A DNA stretch of 64,000 nt from Gleimia hominis (GCF_032085515.1 NZ_JASXSX010000005.1:43781-107780); one strand, 5' to 3'. Shown: positions 1 to 9,325, numbered from the stretch's first letter. Made by a program: numbers and translations. Notes: generated from the sequence alone by a model not told the origin.

Positions 1-2
1 CC

Positions 3-260
3 GGCTTTACCGACAAAGAGGGACGCGCCTCACATATCTGGGAAGGCATGGAACGCGCAGCCGCCATTGACTACGCAGTTACCCACGCCAAGCCGGCCGA
101 CACAGTCGTGATCGCCGGGCGCGGCCACGAAACCATCCAAACCATCGGCACCAACACCATCTTTCTAGACGACCGCGAACGAGCCCGGCAGGCACTGAAA
201 CAACGCCACTTAGGCGAGGTTGCCTCAAGCGAAAACATGGTGGCCCACCACCCGGTTTAA
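3..260 (+). CDS. murE: MurE (UDP-MurNAc-tripeptide synthetase), C-terminal fragment
   Basis: This is the last 85 codons of a Mur ligase; the start lies outside the window and codons are in phase from base 3. The MurE-type ending is visible: a VVIAGRGHET motif (usual form LIAGKGHE) followed by a DDRE-containing stretch. MurE adds the third residue of the peptidoglycan stem peptide in the cytoplasm. Its place directly before murF is the normal dcw order. The residue it adds (Lys or meso-diaminopimelate) cannot be read because the specificity loop lies upstream of the window. Confidence 0.9.
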   Translation, partial: GFTDKEGRASHIWEGMERAAAIDYAVTHAKPADTVVIAGRGHETIQTIGTNTIFLDDRERARQALKQRHLGEVASSENMVAHHPV

Positions 261-340
261 CCAGCGGGCACAAACGTGGGAAAATACAACAGACGGAACA
301 ACTACACGCGCACCCGCGCGTAAAAACAAAAGGATCGCAG

Positions 341-1717
341 ATGACCTACACAGCGCAATGGATCGCTAACGCGATGGCCGGACGCCTCGAAGGTGAGGAC
401 GTCACCATAACCGGCCCCACCGTAACCGATTCGCGCGAAGCGCAACCCGGTAGCCTCTACATCGCTCGCGTTGGCGAGCACACGGACGGACACAACTTCA
501 TCGATGCAGCCCGCGAACGCGGTGCCGTAGCCGCGGTAGTAACCCGGCCGCAAGAACAACTTGCCCTACCGCAAATCGTGGTGGAAGACGCCACCAAAGC
601 ACTCGGCATGTTCGCCCGCGCACACCTAAAAGAACTCCGCGAACACGGCACTATCTCCGTGGTGGGAATTACCGGGTCAGTGGGGAAAACCACTACGAAA
701 GACATTACCTCCACAATCTTGAGCACGTTCGGCCCCACCGTGGCGCCCAAAAAGTCGTTCAACAACGAAGTGGGCATGCCGCTAACGATCCTCAAGGCAG
801 ACGAAACCACACGGTACCTGGTGCTCGAAATGGGAGCATCGGGGCGCGGACACTTGCGGTACCTCACGCAGATCGCCCCGCCCGATGTGGCGGTGGAACT
901 CGCGGTTGGGAAAGCCCACCTGGGTGGTTTCGGCAACGTCGAAACCCTGGCGCGGGCCAAAGCGGAACTCGTGGACGGTCTGAAACAAGGTGGGACCGCC
1001 GTGCTGAACCTAGACGACAAGAACGTGGCGAACATGGCGGAGCTCACGAGCGGCCCCGTTCTGTTCTTCTCCGCCGCCGGTAATCCCAAGGCGGACGTGC
1101 AGGCCAGCAACATCACGCTCGATGAACGCTCCCGCCCCAGCTTCGACCTACTTGCCGGTGAAGTGATCAAACGCGTCCGCCTTGGGCTGGTGGGCAAACA
1201 CCAGGTGTCGAACGCGCTCGCAGCGATCGCGACCGCGCTCGCGCTAGGTATTCCCCCGGTAAAAATCGTTGAGGTAGTAAACGATCTGCACGCGAAGAGC
1301 CCGCACCGCATGTCTATCTTCGACGCCGACGGGGTAACGTACATCGATGACTCTTACAACGCCAACCCAGATTCGGTTCGCGCGGGCCTCGACGTGCTCG
1401 AACGCGTCGGTGAATACGCGCCCCGCCGCATCGCAGTCCTGGGGGAAATGCTCGAACTGGGGGAGAAGTCTCAGCAGCTTCACGAGCAAGTTGGGCAGCA
1501 AGCATTCGACCGCAACGTGGACCTCGTGATCGCAGTGGGGGAAGGTGCCGGCGCGATCCTCACGCCGATTCGCGACCGCCTCGAGTGTCACCAGGTGGAT
1601 TCCGCGCAGGCGGCGGCTACGCTATTGAAGGAACTCGTTCGTCCTCGCGACGTGGTGTTACTGAAAGGGTCGAACGGAACGGGCATCTGGACCATCGCGG
1701 ATAAGCTCGCTCAATAG
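341..1717 (+). CDS. murF: MurF, UDP-MurNAc-tripeptide:D-Ala-D-Ala ligase
   Basis: A 458-residue protein of normal length for the family. The N-terminal substrate domain (about 1-100) is followed by the ATP-binding motif GITGSVGKTTTK at 109-120, the central Mur ligase domain and the C-terminal domain with YIDDSYNANP, a MurF hallmark. It adds D-Ala-D-Ala to the UDP-muramoyl tripeptide, the last cytoplasmic peptide step before MraY. The ATG is preceded by AAAGGA about 8 bases upstream. It lies 80 bp after murE and 27 bp before mraY, so it is probably co-transcribed. Confidence 0.97.
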   Translation: MTYTAQWIANAMAGRLEGEDVTITGPTVTDSREAQPGSLYIARVGEHTDGHNFIDAARERGAVAAVVTRPQEQLALPQIVVEDATKALGMFARAHLKELREHGTISVVGITGSVGKTTTKDITSTILSTFGPTVAPKKSFNNEVGMPLTILKADETTRYLVLEMGASGRGHLRYLTQIAPPDVAVELAVGKAHLGGFGNVETLARAKAELVDGLKQGGTAVLNLDDKNVANMAELTSGPVLFFSAAGNPKADVQASNITLDERSRPSFDLLAGEVIKRVRLGLVGKHQVSNALAAIATALALGIPPVKIVEVVNDLHAKSPHRMSIFDADGVTYIDDSYNANPDSVRAGLDVLERVGEYAPRRIAVLGEMLELGEKSQQLHEQVGQQAFDRNVDLVIAVGEGAGAILTPIRDRLECHQVDSAQAAATLLKELVRPRDVVLLKGSNGTGIWTIADKLAQ

Positions 1718-1744
1718 TTTAAGTAACGAAGGAAGGACTGAACC

Positions 1745-2830
1745 GTGGTAGCCGTTGTCGCGTCGTGCGCATTGTCGCTAGCTGTAACCCTGCTGGGGAC
1801 AAAGGCATTCATCCGACTATTGGTTTCTAGGAACTTCGGGCAGTTCATCCGCCAAGACGGACCTACAGCGCACTACACGAAACGCGGTACCCCCACGATG
1901 GGTGGGGTGGTGATAATAATCGCCGCTCTCGTGGGTTGGCTCGGTGGCCACGCCGCGATTGGGGAGGTTCCCGACCTGTCCTCGTGCCTGCTGATGTTCC
2001 TATTCGTCGGAACCGGTGTGGTTGGTTTCTTAGACGACTACATTAAGATCTCGAAACAGCGGTCTTTGGGGTTGAATCCGGCTGCGAAGATCCTCGGCCA
2101 GTTAGCGGTCGGCACTATTTTCGCGGCCCTCGCCCTGTCTTTCCCAGACGCGCGTGGAAACACCCCGGCTTCCACCAAGTTGTCTTTTATGCGCGACCTA
2201 CCGTTGGATCTGGCGTTCGCAGGGGTCGCGATCGGCATCATATTGTTCATCCTGTGGGCTAACTTTCTGGTGTCCGCATGGTCGAACGCGGTGAACCTGA
2301 CCGACGGTTTAGACGGGTTAGCAACCGGCGCTTCCATGTTCGCGTTCGGGGCTTATACGATTATTTCTCTGTGGCAGTTCTTGCAATCGTGTTCCGTGCA
2401 GGTTACGAATATTGACGTGTGCTATGAGGTGCGGGACCCGCTCGGGTTGGCGATCGCATGCGCCGCCATTGTGGGCGCTTGCTTTGGGTTCTTGTGGTGG
2501 AACGCCTCGCCCGCACAGATATTTATGGGAGACACCGGCTCGCTTGCCCTCGGGGGTGCGCTCGCCGGGATTTCGGTGCTTACGCACACGGAGTTCCTGG
2601 CGGTGATTATCGGTGGGTTGTTTGTCACGATCGTGATGTCGGACGTCATCCAAATCGGGGTGTTCAAAATGACTCGCAAACGCGTGTTCAAGATGGCACC
2701 GCTGCATCACCATTTTGAGCTTTCTGGATGGAAAGAGATCACGATCGTGATTCGGTTTTGGATTATCGCTGGCCTGTGCGCCGTGGTTGGTTTAGCACTG
2801 TTTTATGGGGAGTGGGTTTCGCAACTATGA
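1745..2830 (+). CDS. mraY: MraY, phospho-MurNAc-pentapeptide translocase
   Basis: A polytopic membrane enzyme of 361 residues that moves phospho-MurNAc-pentapeptide to undecaprenyl phosphate, making lipid I. Family motifs are present: HYTKRGTPTMGG at about 43-54, an FLDDYIK aspartate motif, NAVNLTDGLDGLA, and the histidine motif PLHHHFE near the end. The start is GTG with GAAGGA 8-13 bases upstream. Its TGA overlaps the ATG of murD (ATGA), indicating translational coupling. Confidence 0.97.
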   Translation: MVAVVASCALSLAVTLLGTKAFIRLLVSRNFGQFIRQDGPTAHYTKRGTPTMGGVVIIIAALVGWLGGHAAIGEVPDLSSCLLMFLFVGTGVVGFLDDYIKISKQRSLGLNPAAKILGQLAVGTIFAALALSFPDARGNTPASTKLSFMRDLPLDLAFAGVAIGIILFILWANFLVSAWSNAVNLTDGLDGLATGASMFAFGAYTIISLWQFLQSCSVQVTNIDVCYEVRDPLGLAIACAAIVGACFGFLWWNASPAQIFMGDTGSLALGGALAGISVLTHTEFLAVIIGGLFVTIVMSDVIQIGVFKMTRKRVFKMAPLHHHFELSGWKEITIVIRFWIIAGLCAVVGLALFYGEWVSQL

Positions 2831-4248
2831 TTCCGTTCAATAAGCCGATTGCCGTGGTTGGTCTCGGTAAGTCCGGTTGCGCTGCCGCCCGCGTGCTGAC
2901 GGATTTGGGGGCACAGGTAGTTGGTTTTGACCGCCGCGAAGTAGATGTTGATTTTGAGGCGGTGTTCGGCACAGATGAGCAGCAAGCCCGGGCCGTAGCT
3001 GGTTACGATTTCGATATTGCGGTGCTTTCGCCGGGCGTGAATCCGCGTTCCCCGATTTGGCGTGCCTTAAAAGACAGCGGGTGTGAGATTTGGGGTGAGG
3101 TAGAGCTCGCCTGGCGGGTTCAGCAGCACTTGGGTAAGCACATTGAGTGGCTGACGGTAACCGGTACGAACGGGAAGACCACTACGGTTTCCCTGCTCGG
3201 CTCGATGCTGCAGGCTGCGGGAGCGCGCTGCGCCGTGGTTGGGAATGTGGGCACCCCGATTGTGGAGGCGGTTGCGCACGCGGACCTTGAGGTTGTGGCG
3301 GTGGAACTGTCCAGTTTTCAGCTGTACACCACGCAGACAGTGCAGCCGCTTGCGAGCGTTTGTTTGAACGTGGATGCAGACCATTTGGATTGGCACGGTT
3401 CGCTGGAGGCGTATCGAGAGGCCAAAGCCCGAGTGTATCTAAACACGCGCCGAGCCTGCGTGTACGATGCGACGGACCCGATGATCCTCAAAATGGTGCA
3501 GGAAGCGGACGTGGTCGAAGGTGCGCGTGCGATTGGCTACACCGTGGGGATTCCAAGCATTTCGGAACTGGGCCTGGTGGAAGGACAGTTCGTGGACCGC
3601 GCGTTCATAGAAAACCGGGAGCGTGAAGCCCAGGCGTTAGCCAAGCTGGATGACATGGTGGGGTACGCGGGGCAGCACCCGTCGATCGCTTTAGTTAAAG
3701 ACACGTTAGCTGCCATGGCTCTTGCCCGCGCGTGGGGTGCTAGCCCGGACGCCATCGCTCAGGGCATGCACCGGTTCACACTTGCTAACCACCGGAGGAA
3801 GATTCTCGGCCAAGTGGAGCAGGTGACGTGGATTGACGATTCCAAAGCTACGAACGCCCACGCTGCCCTCGCGTCCATGGTGGGATTCCCTAATGAACAC
3901 GTGGTGTGGATCGTGGGTGGGGACACTAAAGGGCAAGACCTGCGCCCCCTGGTGTCCCAAGTTAAACCGCTTTTGCGGGGCGTGATTGTGATTGGCGCCG
4001 ACCCCAAACCGGTTTTGAACGCGCTTGAGGACGCCGCCCCGCAAGTCCCCAAAGTGGTGGTCGATGGGCATGAAGACTGGATGTTCTCGGTAGTTAACGA
4101 AGCCGTCGCCATGTCCCGGCCCGAAGACACGGTGATTCTTGCGCCAGCATGCGCTTCGTGGGATCAGTTCAACTCGTATAACGAACGCGGTGACGCATTC
4201 CAAGACGCAGTGGAGCGGCTAGCCCACCAGCGGGGTGTGCGGCTGTGA
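2827..4248 (+). CDS. murD: MurD, UDP-MurNAc-L-alanine:D-glutamate ligase
   Basis: A 473-residue Mur ligase adding D-Glu to UDP-MurNAc-L-Ala. The N-terminal Rossmann motif (VVGLGKSG) is at about 9-17, the ATP loop GTNGKTTT at 113-120, and the central domain has NVDADHLDWHG. The frame is open upstream to 2728, but that extension overlaps mraY and has no family similarity. The ATG at 2827 lies in an ATGA overlap with mraY and gives the expected N-terminus, so it is chosen. Confidence 0.96.
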   Translation: MIPFNKPIAVVGLGKSGCAAARVLTDLGAQVVGFDRREVDVDFEAVFGTDEQQARAVAGYDFDIAVLSPGVNPRSPIWRALKDSGCEIWGEVELAWRVQQHLGKHIEWLTVTGTNGKTTTVSLLGSMLQAAGARCAVVGNVGTPIVEAVAHADLEVVAVELSSFQLYTTQTVQPLASVCLNVDADHLDWHGSLEAYREAKARVYLNTRRACVYDATDPMILKMVQEADVVEGARAIGYTVGIPSISELGLVEGQFVDRAFIENREREAQALAKLDDMVGYAGQHPSIALVKDTLAAMALARAWGASPDAIAQGMHRFTLANHRRKILGQVEQVTWIDDSKATNAHAALASMVGFPNEHVVWIVGGDTKGQDLRPLVSQVKPLLRGVIVIGADPKPVLNALEDAAPQVPKVVVDGHEDWMFSVVNEAVAMSRPEDTVILAPACASWDQFNSYNERGDAFQDAVERLAHQRGVRL

Positions 4249-5525
4249 GCAAACCAGCGTTGCTCAAGCGGTTAAACTTGCGCATGCCGAAACTGAGGTT
4301 CAAACCAGCTTCGGAACCTCCGGCACCTCCCTCAAACGTCACCACCTACTACATGATCTACGGGTCTGTCCTGTGCCTCATGTTCGTGGGGTTCATCATG
4401 GTGTTCTCCGCGTCCGCAGTGTCTTCGATCGCGGAGGGGCTGAACCCCTATCTCGCGTACATGCGTAACTGCCTGATCATGGTGCTCGGTCTCGTGCTTT
4501 TCCACCTGGTGGCGCGAGTTCCGGCGCGGATTTGGAACTCGTTCGCACTCCTCATATTTTTCGCCACCCTGGGGCTGCAACTACTGGTCCTCACCCCGCT
4601 GGGGCGCGGCGAAGGGGGCAACCGTAACTGGTTGAAACTCCCGGGCCTACCCATGGTGCAACCAGCGGAGATTCTAAAGCTTGGGCTAATTCTTCTGCTC
4701 GCCCACGTGCTCGTGCAATCGCGCCTCAAACACGACAACCTGTGGCACATGGTGCCCAACTTCTTCCTCCCGTGCGCACTCGCGATCGGAGCCATCATGG
4801 GCGGCCACGACCTCGGTACCGCCCTGATTTTTGTGGCAATCATCCTGTGCATCATGCTTCTGGTGGACTTCCCCCGACGGTGGTACTGGTACCTAGCCGG
4901 TGGGGGGCTGTTTGTGGTCGGTTTTTTCGTGATGCAAAAAAGCTCTCGCCTGGCACGCATCCTGTCGGTAATCCCCGGTTTTAAAGAACCCCCATCCACG
5001 CACGCGCCCGAACAGTTAGACCACGCGATTTGGGCACTTGGTGCTGGCGGATTAACCGGAGTGGGGCCGGGTGCCTCAAGAGAAAAATGGAACTACTTAG
5101 CGGCCGCGCACACAGACTTTATTTACGCGATTCTAGGTGAGGAACTGGGGTTAATCGGTGCGGTCGCGGTACTGGTATGTTTCGGTGTGCTCGCGGTGGG
5201 GATGTACCGCGTAATCATGCATCACTCCGACCCGTTTGCCCGGTACGTAACGGCGGGGGTGAACGGGTGGATCGCCTCCCACGCGCTCGTAAACATGGGG
5301 GCGGTGGTGGGGCTAACGCCAATTATTGGGGTGCCCCTACCGCTCATATCCACCGGCGGGTCAGCATTCGTTTTTACCTCGATCGCACTGGGTATAGTAG
5401 TTGGGTTCGCGCGGCAAGAAGCGGGAATATCCAAGACAATGGGCGTGCGGCACTGGGTGAGCAAACCTATTAAGCGGCAGCGGCAACCGCGCGGCGCCAA
5501 GTCGGAAGAAAGGGCGGGACAATGA
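4245..5525 (+). CDS. ftsW: FtsW, divisome SEDS glycosyltransferase
   Basis: A 426-residue SEDS-family membrane protein with about ten hydrophobic segments. The conserved ending GVPLPLISTGGSAF is present, as is the extracytoplasmic loop containing GAGGLTGVGPGAS. FtsW polymerises lipid II into glycan strands at the septum with a cognate class B penicillin-binding protein. The GTG start lies in a GTGA overlap with murD and the stop overlaps murG. A charged C-terminal tail (RQRQPRGAKSEERAG) follows the last membrane segment. Location between murD and murG favours FtsW over RodA. Confidence 0.95.
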   Translation: MSKPALLKRLNLRMPKLRFKPASEPPAPPSNVTTYYMIYGSVLCLMFVGFIMVFSASAVSSIAEGLNPYLAYMRNCLIMVLGLVLFHLVARVPARIWNSFALLIFFATLGLQLLVLTPLGRGEGGNRNWLKLPGLPMVQPAEILKLGLILLLAHVLVQSRLKHDNLWHMVPNFFLPCALAIGAIMGGHDLGTALIFVAIILCIMLLVDFPRRWYWYLAGGGLFVVGFFVMQKSSRLARILSVIPGFKEPPSTHAPEQLDHAIWALGAGGLTGVGPGASREKWNYLAAAHTDFIYAILGEELGLIGAVAVLVCFGVLAVGMYRVIMHHSDPFARYVTAGVNGWIASHALVNMGAVVGLTPIIGVPLPLISTGGSAFVFTSIALGIVVGFARQEAGISKTMGVRHWVSKPIKRQRQPRGAKSEERAGQ

Positions 5526-6766
5526 CACGGCAACGCATTTTGATGGCTGGTGGAGGTTCAGCCGGCCACGTCAACCCCCTGCTCGCGGTCAGCGCAAAAC
5601 TGGCTGAACGCGGCACCGACGTGCTGGCGCTTGGCACCAAAGTCGGATTAGAAGCTGAACTGGTGCCCCAAGCGGGTTTTGAACTGTTAACAATCGACAA
5701 GATCCCGGCGCCCCGCCGCCCGGGGCGAGCTGCCCTTCAGTTCCTCCCTAAGCTTCGCCGCACGATCGCGCGGGTGGAAGAATACTTGCGGGAGCGCGAA
5801 ATCGACGCGGTCATGGGGTTTGGCGGATACGTGTCTGCCCCAGCCTACATTGCGGCTCGGCGCCGAAAAATCCCTACGCTCATTCATGAGCAGAACGTGC
5901 GTGCCGGGTGGGCGAATAAGCTGGGGGCACGTTCGGCAGACCGGGTGGGCCTCACGTTTGCAAACACGAAACTGCGTGCGAGCCGGGGTCGCACGTCGGT
6001 GACCGGGCTCCCGTTACGCACGCAGATTGAACGGTTAGCGAAACTGCGGCAAGACCCGCAGTCACGCACGCGGGTGCGGGAGCAGGCGGCGAAGAAGCTT
6101 CATTTGGATCCGAACCAGCCGACCCTGTTGATAACGGGCGGGTCGCTAGGGGCGAAACATTTGAATGAGGTGATGGTTGCTGCTGCGAGCGCGTTCGACA
6201 AGCGGCTGCAGGTGCTGCACTTGACTGGGAAAGGTAAATCCGAAGGTGTCGAGCAGGCGGTTCGCTCATGCGGATTTGAAGGCCGCTGGATTGTGCGCGA
6301 ATACGCGTCGAACATGGCGGACTTCTTCGCGGCAAGTGACCTGGTGGTGTGCCGCTCTGGTGCCGGCACTGTGTGCGAGTTAACGGCGCTTGGAATCCCC
6401 GCGGTTTACGTGCCTTTACCTATTGGCAATGGGGAACAGAAACTCAACGCGGCCGCGCAGGTTAAAGCCGGGGGTGCGTACCTTTTTGCCGACAGTGAGT
6501 TCGACGAGTCGGTGGTGCGGAACTGGGTGGCGCCGCTGCTGGCAAGCCCGTCGCGGTTAGAGTCGATGGCGGCTGCGAGCGCGCAACTAGGCCGCGTGGA
6601 CGCAGCGGGCGTACTGGCAGATATGGTCAGTGAAGTCCTGCACGAACGCGCGGGAGCACCGCGCACTCCGGGAGCACCGCGCACTCCGGGAGCGACGCAC
6701 ACTCCGGGAGCGACGCATAATCCGGGAGCGACGCATACAGATCCCGATGGGAAAGAGGCGAGGTAG
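5522..6766 (+). CDS. murG: MurG, lipid II-forming GlcNAc transferase
   Basis: A GT28 glycosyltransferase that adds GlcNAc to lipid I on the inner face of the membrane. The N-terminal loop GGGSAGHVNPLLAV is at about 10-23, with a second loop GGSLGAKHLNE and the UDP-binding region CRSGAGTVCELTALGIP. The enzyme core ends near residue 370. At 414 residues the protein is longer than usual because of a low-complexity tail of about five hexapeptide repeats (GAPRTP, GATHTP and variants) encoded by an 18-bp tandem repeat. It overlaps ftsW by ATGA; murC follows after 6 bp. Confidence 0.96.
   Translation: MTRQRILMAGGGSAGHVNPLLAVSAKLAERGTDVLALGTKVGLEAELVPQAGFELLTIDKIPAPRRPGRAALQFLPKLRRTIARVEEYLREREIDAVMGFGGYVSAPAYIAARRRKIPTLIHEQNVRAGWANKLGARSADRVGLTFANTKLRASRGRTSVTGLPLRTQIERLAKLRQDPQSRTRVREQAAKKLHLDPNQPTLLITGGSLGAKHLNEVMVAAASAFDKRLQVLHLTGKGKSEGVEQAVRSCGFEGRWIVREYASNMADFFAASDLVVCRSGAGTVCELTALGIPAVYVPLPIGNGEQKLNAAAQVKAGGAYLFADSEFDESVVRNWVAPLLASPSRLESMAAASAQLGRVDAAGVLADMVSEVLHERAGAPRTPGAPRTPGATHTPGATHNPGATHTDPDGKEAR
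6653..6742 (+). repeat. 18-bp tandem repeat encoding the MurG tail
   Basis: Five consecutive 18-bp units start at 6653, 6671, 6689, 6707 and 6725. They are in frame with murG and encode GAPRTP, GAPRTP, GATHTP, GATHNP and GATHTD. The first two units are identical; later ones diverge in the middle codons. The array ends eight codons before the murG stop. Repeats like this change copy number easily, so tail length may vary between strains. Confidence 0.9.
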
Positions 6767-6772
6767 GCGAAC

Positions 6773-8125
6773 ATGGTGAAGTTTCATCTGATTGGTGTGG
6801 GCGGCGCTGGGATGTCGGTGGTTGCTCAGCTGTTGGCGGCGCAGGGGGCGCAGGTGAGCGGTTCGGACCAGGCGGATTCCCCTCGTCTGCAGAGCCTGGG
6901 TGAGCATGGGGTCACTACGTTTGTTGGGCACGATGCGGCGCATGTTCCCGAGGATGCCGTGGTGGTGGTGTCCACCGCGGTTAAAGATTCAAACCCGGAA
7001 CTGGCGGTGGCGCGGGCCCGGGGGCAGCGGGTGATCCACCGTTCGCAAGCCCTCGCGTTGGCAGCCACCGGGATGGAGTTCGTGGCGGTTGCGGGCGCGC
7101 ATGGGAAAACCACGACCTCCGGTATGTTGGCGCAAGCCCTGTCGCACGCGGGGGTGGACGCGTCTTTCGCGGTCGGTGGGGTAGTGAAAGGCTTCGGTTC
7201 GGGCGCGCACCTGGGGGCCAGCAATGTGTTTGTCGCCGAAGCAGATGAGTCGGACGCGTCTTTTTTGAACTATTCGCCGCGCATTGCGATGGTGACGAAC
7301 GTAGAGGTTGATCACTTGGACTACTACGGTTCCAACGACGCGTTCGAGCAGGCGTTTGTCGACTTCGCAGGGCGCATTGAACCCGGCGGCGCTCTGGTGG
7401 TGTGTGCGGACGATCCGGGTGCGAATAAGCTCGGGCAGGCGTATGCGCAGGCGGGTGGCCGCGTTTTGACGTATGGTTTCCACCCTGGTTCCGACGCGAC
7501 TTTGCGCGACCCCCACTTGGGGGAGTGCGCGCGTGCCACCTTGAGTTACAACGGTTCGCAGTGGCCACTGCAGTTGCGGGTGGGCGGGGAACACAATCTG
7601 GAGAATGCGGCGGGCGCGTTCTTAGTTGGGGTTGAGTTAGGCGTCGAACCGGCAGTTATGGTGCGTGCGTTGAATGCGTTTGAGGGAACCGGGCGGCGGT
7701 TTGATTTTCGCTGCGAGGTAGATGGTAAGCGGTTGTTTGACGACTACGCGCACCACCCGTCTGAAGTAGAGGCAGTGTTAAAGCAGGCGCGTCAGGTTGC
7801 CGGTGATGGCCGGGTTCTGGTGCTGTTCCAGCCGCATTTGTATTCGCGGACGAAGAATTTTTGTGATCGTTTTGCCGCGGCTCTTGCACATGCGGACGTG
7901 GTGGTGCTCACGGATATTTATGGGGCTCGGGAAGCTCCGATTGAAGGGGTTAGTGCCGCGCTGATTAGCGACCAGATCGCGGGGGCGTCGTTTGTTCCAG
8001 ATTTGCATGAGGCGGCGCGGGCTCTGGCGCTGCAAGCCCAGCCCGGTGACCTGTGTTTAACGATGGGCGCTGGAAGTGTGACTGAAGCGGGATCGACAAT
8101 AGAACAGGTGTGGTTGAATCAATGA
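6773..8125 (+). CDS. murC: MurC, UDP-MurNAc:L-alanine ligase
   Basis: A 450-residue Mur ligase that attaches L-Ala to UDP-MurNAc, the first stem-peptide step. The N-terminal Rossmann motif GVGGAGMS is at 8-15 and the ATP loop AGAHGKTTTSG at about 107-117; the central domain has EADESDASFLNY and NVEVDHLDYYG. The ATG follows a GAGGTAGG-type ribosome-binding site and begins 6 bp after murG. Its stop overlaps the ftsQ start (ATGA). Confidence 0.97.
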   Translation: MVKFHLIGVGGAGMSVVAQLLAAQGAQVSGSDQADSPRLQSLGEHGVTTFVGHDAAHVPEDAVVVVSTAVKDSNPELAVARARGQRVIHRSQALALAATGMEFVAVAGAHGKTTTSGMLAQALSHAGVDASFAVGGVVKGFGSGAHLGASNVFVAEADESDASFLNYSPRIAMVTNVEVDHLDYYGSNDAFEQAFVDFAGRIEPGGALVVCADDPGANKLGQAYAQAGGRVLTYGFHPGSDATLRDPHLGECARATLSYNGSQWPLQLRVGGEHNLENAAGAFLVGVELGVEPAVMVRALNAFEGTGRRFDFRCEVDGKRLFDDYAHHPSEVEAVLKQARQVAGDGRVLVLFQPHLYSRTKNFCDRFAAALAHADVVVLTDIYGAREAPIEGVSAALISDQIAGASFVPDLHEAARALALQAQPGDLCLTMGAGSVTEAGSTIEQVWLNQ

Positions 8126-9132
8126 GGCGACCGCGTGGGCCGAGCAGCAACCGCACTGCCCGCACTCCCGGAGAAGACCGGGTGGGGCGGCAGACCCAGG
8201 TGCCCGCTCGCCGATCAGGAAGCCGGAATGCGCGAGCGTCCTCTCGCCGATCCGACGGGCAAGAGGATGCGAATACGAAGCCAAAGAGGGAGGACCAGCC
8301 TGCCCAAGAGTCGCTGAAATCACGTATGCAGGCTCGGCTTCGAACCCAGAAGAACTATCTTCCAGCGCCGAGCGCATCGCAGGCGTTTTCCAGTAAGAAG
8401 AAAGTGCCGGAGCTGTCACGCTACCGTGACGAACGCAAGCGAGCGAAGACACGCGCAGCATTTTCCCGCATCGGGATTGCTGCACTCGTTGCAGTGATTC
8501 TCCTGGCCGCGGTGTGGGCAGTCTTTTTCTCACCGATCTTCGCGTTAAACATGAATCAAGTGAAGGTGCAGGTATCTGACTCGTCCGTGCCGGCAGATAC
8601 TATTCGCGAGCAAGTTCGAACGTTCGAAGGCATGCCCATTACCCGCCTATCCACAACTACGGTGGCACAGAAGGTAGAGGAAATAAACCGCGTGAAGCAA
8701 GTGACTGTGCGCCGCGCGGGCATACACGGCTTGACAGTGAACGTGCAGACGCGAAAACCAGCGGTCGCAGTAGCCCAGGGGGAGGCATGGTTGGTGCTCG
8801 ACACCGACGGCGTACAAATAGACGCGGTTAAAGACCCACCGAAGAACCTGCCGCGTGCCCAAGTGGATGCGGGCTCGAAGCAAGAGCGCCGTGCCGCCAT
8901 TGACCTAATTACTTCCGTGCAGACGCAACTACCGGGGGAACTTATGCAGCGGGTGAAAATGTTTGTCGCATCCGCCTCGCACCTGGATATTCAAACCGAT
9001 GACGGCAAGACGATAAAATGGGGCGATAGCAGTAATTCGAAAACGAAGGCGCAGGTGGCGCTCGTGTTAATGAAGCAGCGGCCCGCAGAAACGTACGATG
9101 TGAGTGCGCCTTCTCGGCCCGTAACGAGCTAG
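8122..9132 (+). CDS. ftsQ: FtsQ/DivIB, division POTRA protein
   Basis: About 336 residues. A long basic, low-complexity cytoplasmic region (about 1-115) is followed by one membrane segment (about 117-137), then a POTRA-like stretch starting NMNQVKVQVSD and a FtsQ-type domain. This is a single-pass divisome component. The ATG at 8122 overlaps the murC stop and is preferred; a GTG four codons upstream (8110) is also possible. The cytoplasmic tail is longer than in E. coli but usual for actinobacteria. Sequence identity between FtsQ proteins is low, so the call leans on architecture and position. Confidence 0.9.
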   Translation: MRRPRGPSSNRTARTPGEDRVGRQTQVPARRSGSRNARASSRRSDGQEDANTKPKREDQPAQESLKSRMQARLRTQKNYLPAPSASQAFSSKKKVPELSRYRDERKRAKTRAAFSRIGIAALVAVILLAAVWAVFFSPIFALNMNQVKVQVSDSSVPADTIREQVRTFEGMPITRLSTTTVAQKVEEINRVKQVTVRRAGIHGLTVNVQTRKPAVAVAQGEAWLVLDTDGVQIDAVKDPPKNLPRAQVDAGSKQERRAAIDLITSVQTQLPGELMQRVKMFVASASHLDIQTDDGKTIKWGDSSNSKTKAQVALVLMKQRPAETYDVSAPSRPVTS

Positions 9133-9134
9133 TC

Positions 9135-9260
9135 ACAACACCTGTGTGCAACGACCGTGCGCCGTGCAGCATCACCGCTGTGCAGCACGTGGCAACACCG
9201 GTGTGCGACACGCAGCATCACCGCCGCGCACTAGGTGGCAACACCTGTTTGCGACACGCG
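9135..9260. repeat. 23-bp degenerate tandem repeat between ftsQ and ftsZ
   Basis: Starting two bases after the ftsQ stop there are units of 23 bp: one at 9135, then four in perfect register at 9169, 9192, 9215 and 9238. Units share a GCAACACC or GCATCACC head and a TGTGCGACACG-like body, with an A/T alternation between odd and even units. An 11-bp insertion separates the first unit from the rest. The array ends just before the ftsZ promoter. Confidence 0.75.
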
Positions 9261-9270
9261 GGTTCAGAAG

Positions 9271-9299
9271 TTGAACTAGTAGGTAAGTTTGTTTAACTT
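9271..9299 (+). promoter_or_regulatory. Candidate ftsZ promoter
   Basis: TTGAAC at 9271-9276 and TAACTT at 9294-9299 are separated by 17 bp, a good housekeeping sigma-factor match. Transcription would start near 9306, giving a leader of about 80 nt before ftsZ. A dedicated ftsZ promoter after ftsQ is common in actinobacteria. Confidence 0.55.
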
Positions 9300-9325
9300 T
9301 CCTACGCAACGATCAGACGAAAACT

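Noticed and set aside
457..1344. 295-codon minus-strand frame opposite murF
   Set aside because: Ser/Thr/Arg-rich shadow of a clear murF; no motifs or ribosome-binding site.
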